Shown: positions 1 through 6,093 of the stretch, piece by piece | Layout of the letters: every line of letters starts with the position of its first letter | Numbering within the stretch: the first letter of the stretch is position 1 | Assembly (NCBI GenBank): GCA_002383285.1 | Contig: DFXU01000080.1 | Location: forward strand, 1-8,812 | Origin: Caryophanales bacterium UBA4100 | GTDB taxonomy: Bacteria > Bacillota > Bacilli > Paenibacillales > UBA4045 | Reading direction: 5' to 3' | DNA: 8,812 nucleotides | The notes under the pieces: model-generated | Told to the model about the DNA's origin: nothing | Seen by the model: only the letters and a program-made list of their open reading frames with translations | Database searches by the model: none | Program-made: the position numbers and the translations under genes

Positions 1-57
1 TATCCATGGATCTGTCAACCATTGCTTATATCTTTCAACAGCACTACTACTACTCAT
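1..57 (-). CDS. N-terminus of a phospho-sugar mutase-like protein (cut by window edge)
   Basis: An ATG at 57-55 opens a frame of 19 codons that runs off the window edge. It reads MSSSSAVERYKQWLTDPWI. A GAGGAG ribosome binding site lies at 65-70, 7 nt before the ATG, so the start is well supported. The short amphipathic opening ending in W-L-x-D-P-W-I resembles the N-terminus of bacterial phosphoglucomutase/phosphomannomutase (PgcA-type) proteins of Paenibacillaceae, but 19 residues contain no catalytic motif, so this identity is a guess from resemblance. The run of four AGT serine codons gives a (ACT)4 tract on the plus strand. The gene follows fabZ on the same strand after 67 nt with no terminator visible, so it may be co-transcribed. 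That a gene starts here is much more certain than which gene it is. Confidence 0.5.
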   Translation of the reverse strand, partial: MSSSSAVERYKQWLTDPWI

Positions 58-124
58 AATTCCACTCCTCTTCTCTTTTTTTATATTAGCTCAGCCTCTG
101 CTTGAATGTTGCTTAAAAACTCAA

Positions 125-559
125 TTACTTCTTCGGATCTGACAAAGCAAACATAAGGCCGCCCTCGGCCACGACTTTATCGCCAACCTTCGCTGTAGCC
201 TGTCCCTTACCAATCGAGCCCTTCATACGTGTGATGACGACCTCAAGATGGAGGGTATCGCCAGGTACCACCTGACCGCGGAAGCGAAACTCATCAATAC
301 CTGCAAAGAAGCCCAGCTTGCCTCGATTGGCTTCCACCATCAGCATGGCTACAGTACCGACCTGCGCTAGTGCTTCTACGATTAGAACTCCAGGCATAAC
401 TGGAAACTCCGGGAAGTGTCCGGCAAAGAAAGGCTCATTCATCGACACATTCTTAATCCCTACAGCACGCACACCCTCCTCTACCTCCAGAATACGATCA
501 ATTAACAAGAACGGGTAACGATGTGGAATAATAGCCTGAATTTGTTGTATATCTAACAT
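125..559 (-). CDS. fabZ: 3-hydroxyacyl-[acyl-carrier-protein] dehydratase FabZ
   Basis: FabZ is a cytosolic hot-dog-fold enzyme that dehydrates beta-hydroxyacyl-ACP to trans-2-enoyl-ACP in each round of type II fatty acid elongation. The 144-residue product matches the family closely and is about the length of the B. subtilis protein. It opens MLDIQQIQAIIPHRYPFLL, has the catalytic histidine in FAGHFP (His48) and the catalytic glutamate in VEALAQVG (Glu62), and a conserved GIDEFRFR segment near residues 87-94. I chose the ATG at 559 because it has an AAGGAG site 9 nt upstream (569-574) and gives the family-standard N-terminus. The frame stays open upstream to a GTG at 643, which would add 28 residues absent from the family. 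It closes the same gene cluster as in B. subtilis, where fabZ (ywpB) follows flhP. I saw no match to the FapR operator that controls many Bacillus lipid genes. Confidence 0.97.
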   Translation of the reverse strand: MLDIQQIQAIIPHRYPFLLIDRILEVEEGVRAVGIKNVSMNEPFFAGHFPEFPVMPGVLIVEALAQVGTVAMLMVEANRGKLGFFAGIDEFRFRGQVVPGDTLHLEVVITRMKGSIGKGQATAKVGDKVVAEGGLMFALSDPKK

Positions 560-568
560 ATGCGATAT

Positions 569-574
569 CTCCTT
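569..574 (-). promoter_or_regulatory. Ribosome binding site that fixes the fabZ start
   Basis: AAGGAG on the minus strand, 9 nt before the ATG at 559. It decides between that ATG and the upstream in-frame starts (GTG at 643 and ATGs in between). Confidence 0.85.
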
Positions 575-640
575 TTTCATTCTTAGATTAAGTGACATGA
601 ATAAACAATCGAAGAAACACCCATGATAAGGATGTCCCTT

Positions 641-656
641 CACTTCTGCAGAAGTG
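641..656. repeat. 16-bp perfect palindrome upstream of fabZ
   Basis: CACTTCTGCAGAAGTG is identical on both strands and lies 82 bp upstream of the fabZ ATG. It is long for a chance palindrome and could be an operator for a dimeric regulator or a hairpin in the fabZ leader. I do not recognise it as a known Bacillota operator. Confidence 0.6.
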
Positions 657-672
657 CGGGTTGAGATAAGGG

Positions 673-710
673 AGCATATTCATTGGTGTCCGTCCGCTTA
701 TGAATATGCT
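673..710. repeat. 11-bp inverted repeat (hairpin) upstream of fabZ
   Basis: AGCATATTCAT (673-683) pairs perfectly with ATGAATATGCT (700-710) around a 16-nt loop. On the plus strand the stem is followed by TTTT (711-714), so it could stop transcription running antisense to this cluster. On the minus strand no U-run follows, so it is not a normal terminator for the upstream phosphatidyltransferase gene. A minus-strand frame of 26 codons (720-640) overlaps it and reads MMKKHIHKRTDTNEYAPLSQ before six more residues. That frame has no ribosome binding site, so I do not call it a gene. Confidence 0.65.
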
Positions 711-720
711 TTTTCATCAT

Positions 721-838
721 TTTTACAATTCACCATTCACATATCACCATTCACTTTATTTCACATATCACCTTTCACACCATTCACCATTCACACTATT
801 CCACATATCGCCATTCACATATCATCTTTCCACAATTA
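721..838. repeat. Degenerate simple-sequence repeat spacer, nearly G-free
   Basis: This spacer between the phosphatidyltransferase gene and fabZ is built from variants of ATTCACCATTCAC and CACATATC. Exact CACATATC copies begin at 738, 762, 802 and 816. The plus strand has a single G in 118 bases (position 810), so the sense RNA of this minus-strand unit would be almost free of C. No gene, promoter or terminator is visible in it. Confidence 0.8.
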
Positions 839-840
839 GC

Positions 841-1350
841 TTAGCTGTCACTGTTTAAGGCTTTAAATTTGGCAATGTAAATGGCTGAGGTGATGAATGA
901 GAATGCGATCACAAACCATAGATAATGAATCGCATATTCGATTTCGAACACAATGAGAAGTATTGCGATGTAGTAGAGGATTGTTGTTAGTTTGCCCATC
1001 GTGTTAGCCGGAACGGTCTTCTTCCCACGGAAGTGGAAGATAGCTGAGCCTATGATCATCCCAATATCCCGAATGAAGAAGGCAGCTGCTGCATACCATG
1101 GGATGAATCCCGATATGAGAAGAGATAGAATGACCACGATCATCATACTCTTGTCCGCAAGTGGATCCAGCATCTCACCTAGAGGAGTCACCAACCCATG
1201 CGTGCGTGCGATGTAACCATCTAATACATCCGTTAGCCCCGCTAATAGCACAATCAAGAATGCGGAGATTGTATACCCATTAACGAACACAATAATATAG
1301 ACCGGTATCAATACGAATCTAAACATGGTTAGCATGTTCGGCACGTTCAA
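841..1350 (-). CDS. CDP-alcohol phosphatidyltransferase, PgsA-like (phospholipid synthesis)
   Basis: Integral membrane enzyme of the family that transfers a phosphatidyl group from CDP-diacylglycerol to an alcohol such as glycerol-3-phosphate. The 169-residue product has the complete family signature at residues 41-66: D41-x2-D44-G45-x2-A48-R49-x8-G58-x3-D62-x3-D66, the metal- and CDP-binding acidic residues. The rest is hydrophobic with about five to six membrane segments (roughly 9-37, 70-100, 122-138, 143-161). The start is probably a TTG at 1350: a GGGGGAG site lies 10 nt upstream (1361-1367) and the product opens NVPNMLTMFRF, like the NLPN opening of PgsA proteins. It is shorter than B. 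subtilis PgsA (about 190 residues), so a paralogue with another acceptor alcohol (cardiolipin synthase type, for example) is possible. It has its own promoter just past the terminator at 1408-1437. Confidence 0.88.
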   Translation of the reverse strand: MNVPNMLTMFRFVLIPVYIIVFVNGYTISAFLIVLLAGLTDVLDGYIARTHGLVTPLGEMLDPLADKSMMIVVILSLLISGFIPWYAAAAFFIRDIGMIIGSAIFHFRGKKTVPANTMGKLTTILYYIAILLIVFEIEYAIHYLWFVIAFSFITSAIYIAKFKALNSDS

Positions 1351-1388
1351 CGGATATCGACTCCCCCAAAGGAAAACTTTCCTAGCTT

Positions 1389-1417
1389 ATTATACCTTCT
1401 GGTTTGCAAAAATAAAA
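1389..1417 (-). promoter_or_regulatory. Putative sigma-A promoter of the phosphatidyltransferase gene
   Basis: A perfect TATAAT -10 box lies at 1394-1389 on the minus strand. At 17 bp spacing the -35 position (1412-1417) reads TTTTAT, a weak match that overlaps the T-run of the preceding terminator. It lies in the only gap between the terminator and the gene, which supports a new transcription unit here. The -10 is strong and the -35 poor. Confidence 0.45.
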
Positions 1418-1437
1418 CTCCTTCCGCAAGGAAGGAG
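1408..1437 (-). terminator. Intrinsic terminator after the epuA-like gene
   Basis: CTCCTTCC (1418-1425) and GGAAGGAG (1430-1437) form a perfect 8-bp stem with a 4-nt loop. On the minus strand the stem is followed by TTTTATTTTT (1417-1408). It begins 1 nt past the stop codon at 1439-1441, so it closes the mbl-flhO-flhP-epuA direction of transcription. Confidence 0.92.
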
Positions 1438-1438
1438 C

Positions 1439-1660
1439 CTATTCAGCGAAGACTAAGTCATATAAGTGCTTCCATGTTTCAATTTTAAATACTGCTGAAG
1501 CCTCGCCACCACCGATAGTCGCATATCCAATCGTTAATCCAATGAATAATGCAACTAAGCAAAGGGCAGGAATTAGAAGAAAGCGGGCTATGCTCAGAAT
1601 GATTCGTAACCATGTTGGCATGACCCATCTCGCTGGTTTTTGTGTTGTTTGATTCGCCAT
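1439..1660 (-). CDS. epuA: EpuA-like small membrane protein (family often labelled RNA polymerase subunit beta)
   Basis: A 73-residue protein with a basic N-terminus (residues 1-20), one membrane segment (about 21-45), and the conserved tail G41-L-x-I-G-Y-x-x-I-G-G-G52 followed by ETWKHLYDLV. This pattern matches the EpuA family (PF11772 as I recall it). Family members are often annotated as DNA-directed RNA polymerase subunit beta, but nothing here resembles RpoB, and the function is unknown. The TM segment and outward C-terminal tail suggest a small envelope protein. The start has an AGGAGA site (1669-1674) 8 nt upstream. That site contains the TAG stop codon of flhP (1673-1675), so translation is probably coupled to flhP. 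It is the last gene before a strong terminator, which ties it to the Mbl/flagellar transcription unit. Confidence 0.82.
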   Translation of the reverse strand: MANQTTQKPARWVMPTWLRIILSIARFLLIPALCLVALFIGLTIGYATIGGGEASAVFKIETWKHLYDLVFAE

Positions 1661-1672
1661 GCGTTATATCTC

Positions 1673-2551
1673 CTAACCTCTTAATGTATTGGCCAAATTC
1701 ATCATTGTATCTGCGGATGTGAGCGCTCTTGCATTTAATTGAAATGCTCGTTGTACCTGTATAAGCTCAGCCATCTCTGCTGCAAAATCCACATTAGACC
1801 CTTCTAGAAAGCCTTGTCTAATTCGAACGGGTGCACTACCTTCCTCGTATTGCATGAGATCGAGCTGCGCCATTACTAGCTCAACCTGTCCCGGTTCAGA
1901 TAAGGCATCGGGCAGGACATATAAATGATCTCCACGTGATTCGAGCAATTGTGGACGTGTGGCACGAACAATCTTGATTCGGCCCACTATCTCTGCTGCT
2001 CCTTGGGGATTGTTCGCCTCAATAGCGATAATATTTCCTTGCTGATCAATATTAATTTGACGACCATTCGGGACGAGAATGGGTTGGTTGTCTACGCCTA
2101 TTAATGGGCTTCCATCAGCTATGGTGAGCATGCTGTTCTGGTTATCGCCCTCGATAAGCGCTACACGAAGTGCTCCATTACGCGTCCAGGCGGGTCGCGT
2201 AATCTCATTGCCGTCTGCATCCGTTGTACGCAGACCAATCTCGAATAGCGCGTCACCTTCAATCGCTAGATCGTACGGGTTCTCAGTCGTCTTCAGCACA
2301 CCTTGAGACATGTTGATCTGAATCTGACTGAGTCTAGCACCAGATCCCATTGTGAATCCAAGAGGAGACTGTCTTCCTGTCAGCTGCTGGCTTGCATGCT
2401 GCTGCTTGATTGTGGTCAGCAAATCCTCAAACGAGGCTTCCTTGCGCTTGTAGCCATCCGTATTCTGGTTAGCCATATTATTGGCAATGACATCTAGCTT
2501 CTGCAGAAGTCCGTTCATAGATGCACTTGCACTAATCATGGAATGGTTCAT
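1673..2551 (-). CDS. flhP: Flagellar hook-basal body rod protein FlhP (FlgF/FlgG family)
   Basis: A component of the distal flagellar rod/hook junction, exported by the flagellar type III apparatus. The 292-residue protein begins MNHSMISASASMNGLLQKLD and has the rod-protein motif ANNMANQNTDGYK at residues 23-35, the helical N-terminal signature of the FlgB/C/F/G/E family. The C-terminus carries the matching signature: GFLEGSNVDFAAEMAELI at 247-264, then a helix to the end. The N-terminus resembles B. subtilis FlhP more than FlhO. The ATG at 2551 has GGGGGAG at 2558-2564, 6 nt upstream. It follows flhO after 66 nt and overlaps the control region of the next gene through its stop codon. In B. 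subtilis FlhO and FlhP are both needed for hook assembly, so the pair here probably does the same job. Confidence 0.93.
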   Translation of the reverse strand: MNHSMISASASMNGLLQKLDVIANNMANQNTDGYKRKEASFEDLLTTIKQQHASQQLTGRQSPLGFTMGSGARLSQIQINMSQGVLKTTENPYDLAIEGDALFEIGLRTTDADGNEITRPAWTRNGALRVALIEGDNQNSMLTIADGSPLIGVDNQPILVPNGRQINIDQQGNIIAIEANNPQGAAEIVGRIKIVRATRPQLLESRGDHLYVLPDALSEPGQVELVMAQLDLMQYEEGSAPVRIRQGFLEGSNVDFAAEMAELIQVQRAFQLNARALTSADTMMNLANTLRG

Positions 2552-2575
2552 GGTGATCTCCCCCTAATCAAACGG

Positions 2576-2617
2576 TTATTCACTAAATCCTATATCCTAT
2601 ATCCAAAATCTCAAAAC
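2576..2617. repeat. Short G-free repeat spacer between flhO and flhP
   Basis: The spacer is made of ATCCTAT/ATCC-type variants, with TATATCC repeated twice around 2590-2604. The plus strand has no G from 2576 through 2642, including the last flhO codons. I see no promoter or terminator in it. Confidence 0.6.
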
Positions 2618-3502
2618 CTAAATCCTACCTATCTCATTCACAGCCTTGTCCATATTGCGATCATAGAATTGAACAACCTTCTGATTCGCCTCATATGCAC
2701 GTAAAGCTGACATCATATCAACCATCTGTGCAGTAGCGTCCACATTGGACCTTTCCATGTAGCCCTGCAGCAACTCCACAGTGTCATCTATACCCAGCAA
2801 TCGGGCTGGTTCCGCGTTCGGATCAATCCGATAATTCCCGTCACCCTCGCGAATTAGCTCATGTGGATTCTCAATAACCGATATACGGATCGATAAGGGT
2901 GTGACCCCATCCGCAGCTAGTAGCTGTTGTCCTGTAACTGTATCAAAGATCCGCCCATTCGGCGAGATCTGAATATTCCCCGATAAACTATTGATAACTA
3001 ATGGTTGCCCATCCGCACTTAATAATCGATGACCGGTAGGAGTTACCCATTCGCCATCCTCATTAACCGAGAATTTACCATCACGGGTGTACCGTTCCTC
3101 GCCTTCGGCATTCTCAACAGTGAAGAAAGCTTGGGGCTGGAATACGAGCTCACCTTGGTCATTCAACGCCTTGCCGGATGCATCGAACTGCAGACCGGGA
3201 ACTTGAATATTCGATAGGATCGCAATATCTGTAGGGTTATCGGTTGGCATAATGTCGCCTTGTAGGAATGAAGCCAAGCCCTCCTCTGCGAACACACCGC
3301 CATTAACGCTTCCGATCACGCTCGTCGATTGGTCAGAGCTACCACGCACTAAGGATATAAGCATCTCTGGAAAAGATCGTGTCACCACATTCACCTGCTT
3401 AAAGCCAGGCGTATTCAGATTCGTTATGTTGTTGGTTGCTGAATCATGCTTACGTTGCTGAGCAATAAGACCAGACGTTGCCGAGTATAAACCTCTAAGC
3501 AC
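2618..3502 (-). CDS. flhO: Flagellar hook-basal body rod protein FlhO (FlgG family)
   Basis: A FlgG-type distal rod protein of the flagellar basal body. The 294-residue product starts MLRGLYSATSGLIAQQRKHD, close to the B. subtilis FlhO opening. It has the rod motif NNITNLNTPGFK at 24-35 and the C-terminal signature LLQGYMERSNVDATAQMVDM near 244-263, followed by a long amphipathic helix to residue 294. It is somewhat longer than B. subtilis FlhO (about 270 residues), mostly in the middle domain. The start is a GTG at 3502-3500, with AGGTGG (3513-3518) 10 nt upstream. It follows mbl on the same strand across a repeat-rich 118-bp spacer with no U-tailed hairpin, so read-through from mbl is likely, as in the B. 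subtilis mbl-flhO-flhP arrangement. Confidence 0.93.
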   Translation of the reverse strand: MLRGLYSATSGLIAQQRKHDSATNNITNLNTPGFKQVNVVTRSFPEMLISLVRGSSDQSTSVIGSVNGGVFAEEGLASFLQGDIMPTDNPTDIAILSNIQVPGLQFDASGKALNDQGELVFQPQAFFTVENAEGEERYTRDGKFSVNEDGEWVTPTGHRLLSADGQPLVINSLSGNIQISPNGRIFDTVTGQQLLAADGVTPLSIRISVIENPHELIREGDGNYRIDPNAEPARLLGIDDTVELLQGYMERSNVDATAQMVDMMSALRAYEANQKVVQFYDRNMDKAVNEIGRI

Positions 3503-3525
3503 CGGGCGTACACCACCTATCTTCG

Positions 3526-3601
3526 AAAATCCACATCAATCATTCACCTTACACTTACACTTACACTTTCATTCTCATTCACATACACATATATCTATAT
3601 C
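3526..3601. repeat. G-free repeat spacer between mbl and flhO
   Basis: The 76 bases 3526-3601 contain no G on the plus strand. CTTACA occurs three times head to tail (3548-3565), followed by CTTTCA, ATTCTC and ATTCACAT variants. A small GGCAA/TTGCC hairpin (3602-3614) lies at the mbl end, but no T-run follows, so I do not call a terminator. Confidence 0.75.
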
Positions 3602-3620
3602 GGCAACAATTGCCTAATTA

Positions 3621-4619
3621 TTAATAAAGATTACGCTTGGAGACCTTATCCAAGTTATCTAGCATAATACCTGTTCCCTTAACTACACAATGCATAGGGT
3701 CTTCAGCAATTAATACAGGCACCTTGAGCTCGTCAGCCATAAGCTGGTCTAGCCCATGCAGCATTGCGCCTCCACCTGTAAGAATTACTCCCCGATCAAT
3801 GATATCCGCGGATAATTCTGGAGGTGTTCGCTCTAGCACAGCTTTAGCTGCGGCAACAATCGCCAGAATCGGATCCCACACTGCTTCACGAACCTCATTG
3901 GAGTGTATCGTTAAAGTTTGCGGTAATCCCGAGACCATATCACGACCACGAATGTCCATCTCTTCACTTCTACCGTGATAAACAGTACCGATCTTTAGCT
4001 TAATATCCTCAGCTGTCCGCTCACCGATGAGCAGCTTATACTTGTCCTTAATATACTTCATGATAGAAGAATCGAATCGATCTCCAGCAACTTTAATGGA
4101 AGAGGCCGTCACAATGTCGCCCATCGATAAGACGGCTACATCGGTCGTGCCTCCTCCAATATCCACTACCATATTACCGCTCGGCTGATAAATATCCATC
4201 CCAGCGCCTATCGCCGCAGCCTTAGGCTCCTCCTCGAGGAAGACTTCCTTTGCGCCACATCGCTCGGCTGCTTCTCGAATTGCCTTCTGTTCAACAGACG
4301 TAATGTTCGTCGGAGCACAGATTAATATACGGGGGTGACTGTACCACTTTCTTCCGCCAACCTTGGTGATAAAGTGCTTGAGCATAATCTCAGTAATTTC
4401 AAAATCAGCAATAACTCCATCTCGTAATGGTCGAATGGCAATAATATTGCCAGGTGTACGCCCAACCATGCGACGCGCTTCTTCTCCGACCTCTAATACC
4501 CGCTTTGTGTCACTTTGAATCGCGACCACAGATGGTTCATTCAGAACAACGCCTCGACCTTTTACATGTATAAGTACATTGGCTGTACCTAGATCGATTC
4601 CTATATCCTTACTAAACAT
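3621..4619 (-). CDS. mbl: MreB-like actin homologue Mbl (cell-shape protein)
   Basis: A bacterial actin that forms membrane-associated filaments guiding lateral-wall peptidoglycan synthesis in rod cells. The 332-residue product matches B. subtilis Mbl (333 residues) through its length. It has the phosphate-1 loop IDLGTANV (8-15), phosphate-2 loop VDIGGGTTDVAV (152-163), adenosine loop ILTGGGAML (279-287), and the Mbl-like start MFSKDIGIDLGTANVLIHVK. It follows spoIIID and precedes flhO, the position of mbl in B. subtilis, which separates it from mreB (next to mreCD). I set the start at the ATG 4619-4617, with GGAGG at 4629-4633 and a 9-nt gap. The frame is open further to an ATG at 4682, but the extra 21 residues are not family-like and include the ribosome binding site. 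The 155-bp gap after spoIIID may hold its own promoter, though I found no convincing one. Confidence 0.96.
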   Translation of the reverse strand: MFSKDIGIDLGTANVLIHVKGRGVVLNEPSVVAIQSDTKRVLEVGEEARRMVGRTPGNIIAIRPLRDGVIADFEITEIMLKHFITKVGGRKWYSHPRILICAPTNITSVEQKAIREAAERCGAKEVFLEEEPKAAAIGAGMDIYQPSGNMVVDIGGGTTDVAVLSMGDIVTASSIKVAGDRFDSSIMKYIKDKYKLLIGERTAEDIKLKIGTVYHGRSEEMDIRGRDMVSGLPQTLTIHSNEVREAVWDPILAIVAAAKAVLERTPPELSADIIDRGVILTGGGAMLHGLDQLMADELKVPVLIAEDPMHCVVKGTGIMLDNLDKVSKRNLY

Positions 4620-4730
4620 GCTCTTCTTCCTCCCAAACCGATTGCCCAATCCATTAGAGAAACATCGGTGATATATCATCATGTAATTTTTAACTTACAT
4701 TCGCTATGTCTTAACTAAATTCCTCTAATT

Positions 4731-4767
4731 TCGACAATTTTTTTTGCCGATGGATGAGCATTGTCGA
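4731..4767. repeat. 8-bp inverted repeat between spoIIID and mbl
   Basis: TCGACAAT (4731-4738) pairs with ATTGTCGA (4760-4767) across a 21-nt loop that contains the A-run on the minus strand. It begins 8 nt past the spoIIID stop. No U-run follows the stem in the direction of transcription, so a classical terminator is unlikely; an operator or mRNA-stabilising hairpin is possible. Confidence 0.5.
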
Positions 4768-4774
4768 TTGGGTG

Positions 4775-5062
4775 CTACATTCTTACAGTGACTAATGGCT
4801 CCGATTTTTTCTGGCGTGATTTTTTGTATTTGATTTTCGTGGCTTCTCCTCCCCTGAGATGCCTTACCGATTTGTGATACTCCAATATCGTCTTCACTTG
4901 ATTAGCAAGATCTGGGTTGATTTCGGGCAATCGTTCCGTTAAGTCCTTGTGAACCGTGCTCTTCGAAACACCAAACTCTTTTGCAATGGTGCGAACCGTA
5001 TTCCGCGTCTCCACCACACATCGGCCGATTCGAATAGTACGCTCCTTGATGTAATCGTGCAC
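4775..5062 (-). CDS. spoIIID: Sporulation transcription regulator SpoIIID
   Basis: A small mother-cell DNA-binding protein that acts with sigma-E to activate or repress many sporulation genes and to lead to the sigma-K stage. The 95-residue product is almost the family length (93 in B. subtilis). It has the conserved opening HDYIKERTIRIGR, a helix-turn-helix at about 22-41 (TVRTIAKEFGVSKSTVHKDL), the conserved RLPEINPDLANQV segment, RHLRGGEATKIKYKK, and a basic tail used in DNA contact. I chose the GTG at 5062-5060: it has AGGGAGG 8 nt upstream (5071-5077) and gives the family N-terminus. The upstream in-frame ATG at 5101 falls inside the predicted -10 box and would therefore precede the transcript start. 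The B. subtilis usd frame upstream is absent. Confidence 0.96.
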   Translation of the reverse strand: MHDYIKERTIRIGRCVVETRNTVRTIAKEFGVSKSTVHKDLTERLPEINPDLANQVKTILEYHKSVRHLRGGEATKIKYKKSRQKKSEPLVTVRM

Positions 5063-5099
5063 GCCCCTCGCCTCCCTTAAGCTCGAGATAGTTTGGTAC

Positions 5100-5127
5100 A
5101 TTATATGAGTGGAAGGGCTATATATTC
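5100..5127 (-). promoter_or_regulatory. Sigma-E-type promoter of spoIIID
   Basis: On the minus strand GAATATA (5127-5121) matches six of seven positions of the sigma-E -35 pattern. CATATAAT (5107-5100) matches seven of eight positions of the -10 pattern CATACAHT. The spacing is 13 bp. The transcript would begin near 5093, about 30 nt before the GTG start, leaving room for the ribosome binding site at 5071-5077. This fits the known sigma-E control of spoIIID in B. subtilis. Confidence 0.65.
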
Positions 5128-5171
5128 TTTGTTTCCATTTGTGACAAGCTTAATTATAATAATAATTGCAC

Positions 5172-5212
5172 AAAAAAATCGGAGTACCGCGCTTCCAGCG
5201 CTGATACTCCGA
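5172..5212 (-). terminator. Intrinsic terminator after spoIIQ
   Basis: Nested stems TCGGAGTA/TACTCCGA (5179-5186 with 5205-5212) and GCGCT/AGCGC (5189-5193 with 5197-5201) form a long hairpin. On the minus strand it is followed by seven T (5178-5172). It lies 74 bp past the spoIIQ stop and insulates spoIIID from the engulfment genes. Confidence 0.93.
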
Positions 5213-5286
5213 GTCCATAATAATCCATTCATTGCTTGTTATTACCATCAAGCACTTGCATATTGATACTACACTTACGTTTAATA

Positions 5287-6024
5287 CTACTGCACGCTTG
5301 AAGCAATGAAGGTTTCTGGATTTACAGGCTCGCCCTCACTAACGACTTCAAAGTGGACATGAACACCGAGATTTTTCTCAATCTCATTCCTGCCGGCCTT
5401 CGCAATCACATCGCCCTGATTGACCTCACTACCTTTGGTAACTGCTGTCTCCGTTAAACTGTAATACACCGTTACTAGTCCATTGTCGTGTGTGATCTCT
5501 ACTAGATTTCCCACCAACGGTACATTTCCAGCGCGGGTCACCGTACCACTCATTGCAGCTAGAACATCAAAGGTTTCCCCATCCTGCCTAGATAACGCGA
5601 TTCCCATACTTGGGATTAGGGTGTCCTCTTGCTCGATAATCGCCGCTTGCTTCTCTTCATTGCTTGCATCTGCCTCATAGAATGGCATGATGACTTCTAC
5701 TTGATTACGATCCTGCACAGGCCATTGCATCTTCTCAGCCTCGATTGTGACGGGTAGAGCCTCAGGGTTATTCCCCTCTCCCACTACCATTTCACTCTGC
5801 AATTCCGTGTCGATCGCTAGATCGTTTGCATCCAGGGCGGTTTTACCCGAGTCCTGAATGACCCACATTAATGCTAGAATGATAGCCGCAGCCGCCATGT
5901 ACATTGCCGGGAATGCCCACTTCTTCGCAAGCCATCTCTTCCAATTGGAAGTTTGAACGACTTCTGCTCCTATGCTAGTTTTAGGAGTCGATTGACGGGA
6001 TTCCTTACCTTTATTCTCATTCAT
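5287..6024 (-). CDS. spoIIQ: SpoIIQ-like forespore membrane protein with degenerate M23 (LytM) domain
   Basis: In B. subtilis SpoIIQ is made in the forespore and binds SpoIIIAH across the intermembrane space, holding the membranes together during engulfment. This 245-residue protein has a basic cytosolic N-terminus (1-37), one membrane segment (about 38-56), a linker, and a C-terminal LytM fold (about 135-240). The fold has lost most of the zinc-peptidase site: the usual HxGxD reads S139-M-G-I-A and the second histidine motif reads YYSL with Ser189. Only the last HxH (H222-V-H224) remains, so it should be a binding domain, as in B. subtilis. It is shorter than B. subtilis SpoIIQ (283 residues). 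The ATG has GAGGTGA at 6031-6037. Its place between spoIID and spoIIID supports the call over a generic M23 protein. Confidence 0.9.
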   Translation of the reverse strand: MNENKGKESRQSTPKTSIGAEVVQTSNWKRWLAKKWAFPAMYMAAAAIILALMWVIQDSGKTALDANDLAIDTELQSEMVVGEGNNPEALPVTIEAEKMQWPVQDRNQVEVIMPFYEADASNEEKQAAIIEQEDTLIPSMGIALSRQDGETFDVLAAMSGTVTRAGNVPLVGNLVEITHDNGLVTVYYSLTETAVTKGSEVNQGDVIAKAGRNEIEKNLGVHVHFEVVSEGEPVNPETFIASSVQ

Positions 6025-6043
6025 TGTAGATCACCTCATTAAA

Positions 6044-6072
6044 CATTGTTGCCAGATCGGAATCTTTTATAC
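6044..6072 (-). promoter_or_regulatory. Sigma-F-type promoter of spoIIQ
   Basis: On the minus strand GTATA (6072-6068) fits the sigma-F -35 pattern. After 14 bp, GGCAACAATG (6053-6044) fits every fixed position of the -10 pattern GGNNANAMTR. It lies in the 69-bp gap between spoIID and spoIIQ. The implied leader is only about 13 nt, so the ribosome binding site would sit at the very 5' end, which is tight. Confidence 0.55.
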
Positions 6073-6093
6073 CTAATGAGATGAACCAATGAA

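Noticed and set aside
560..643. Longer FabZ start at the GTG at 643
   Set aside because: It adds 28 residues absent from the family. The ATG at 559 has a strong site and the standard N-terminus.
640..720. 26-codon small gene upstream of fabZ
   Set aside because: No ribosome binding site precedes the ATG at 720, and the frame coincides with a hairpin and a palindrome that explain the sequence equally well.
1439..1660. RNA polymerase beta subunit fragment
   Set aside because: The name comes from a mislabelled family. The sequence is a single-pass membrane protein with no RpoB motif.
3602..3614. Terminator after mbl
   Set aside because: Only a 5-bp stem with a 3-nt loop and no T-run on the minus strand.
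4620..4682. Longer Mbl start at the ATG at 4682
   Set aside because: The extra 21 residues are unlike any Mbl N-terminus and cover the ribosome binding site of the better start at 4619.
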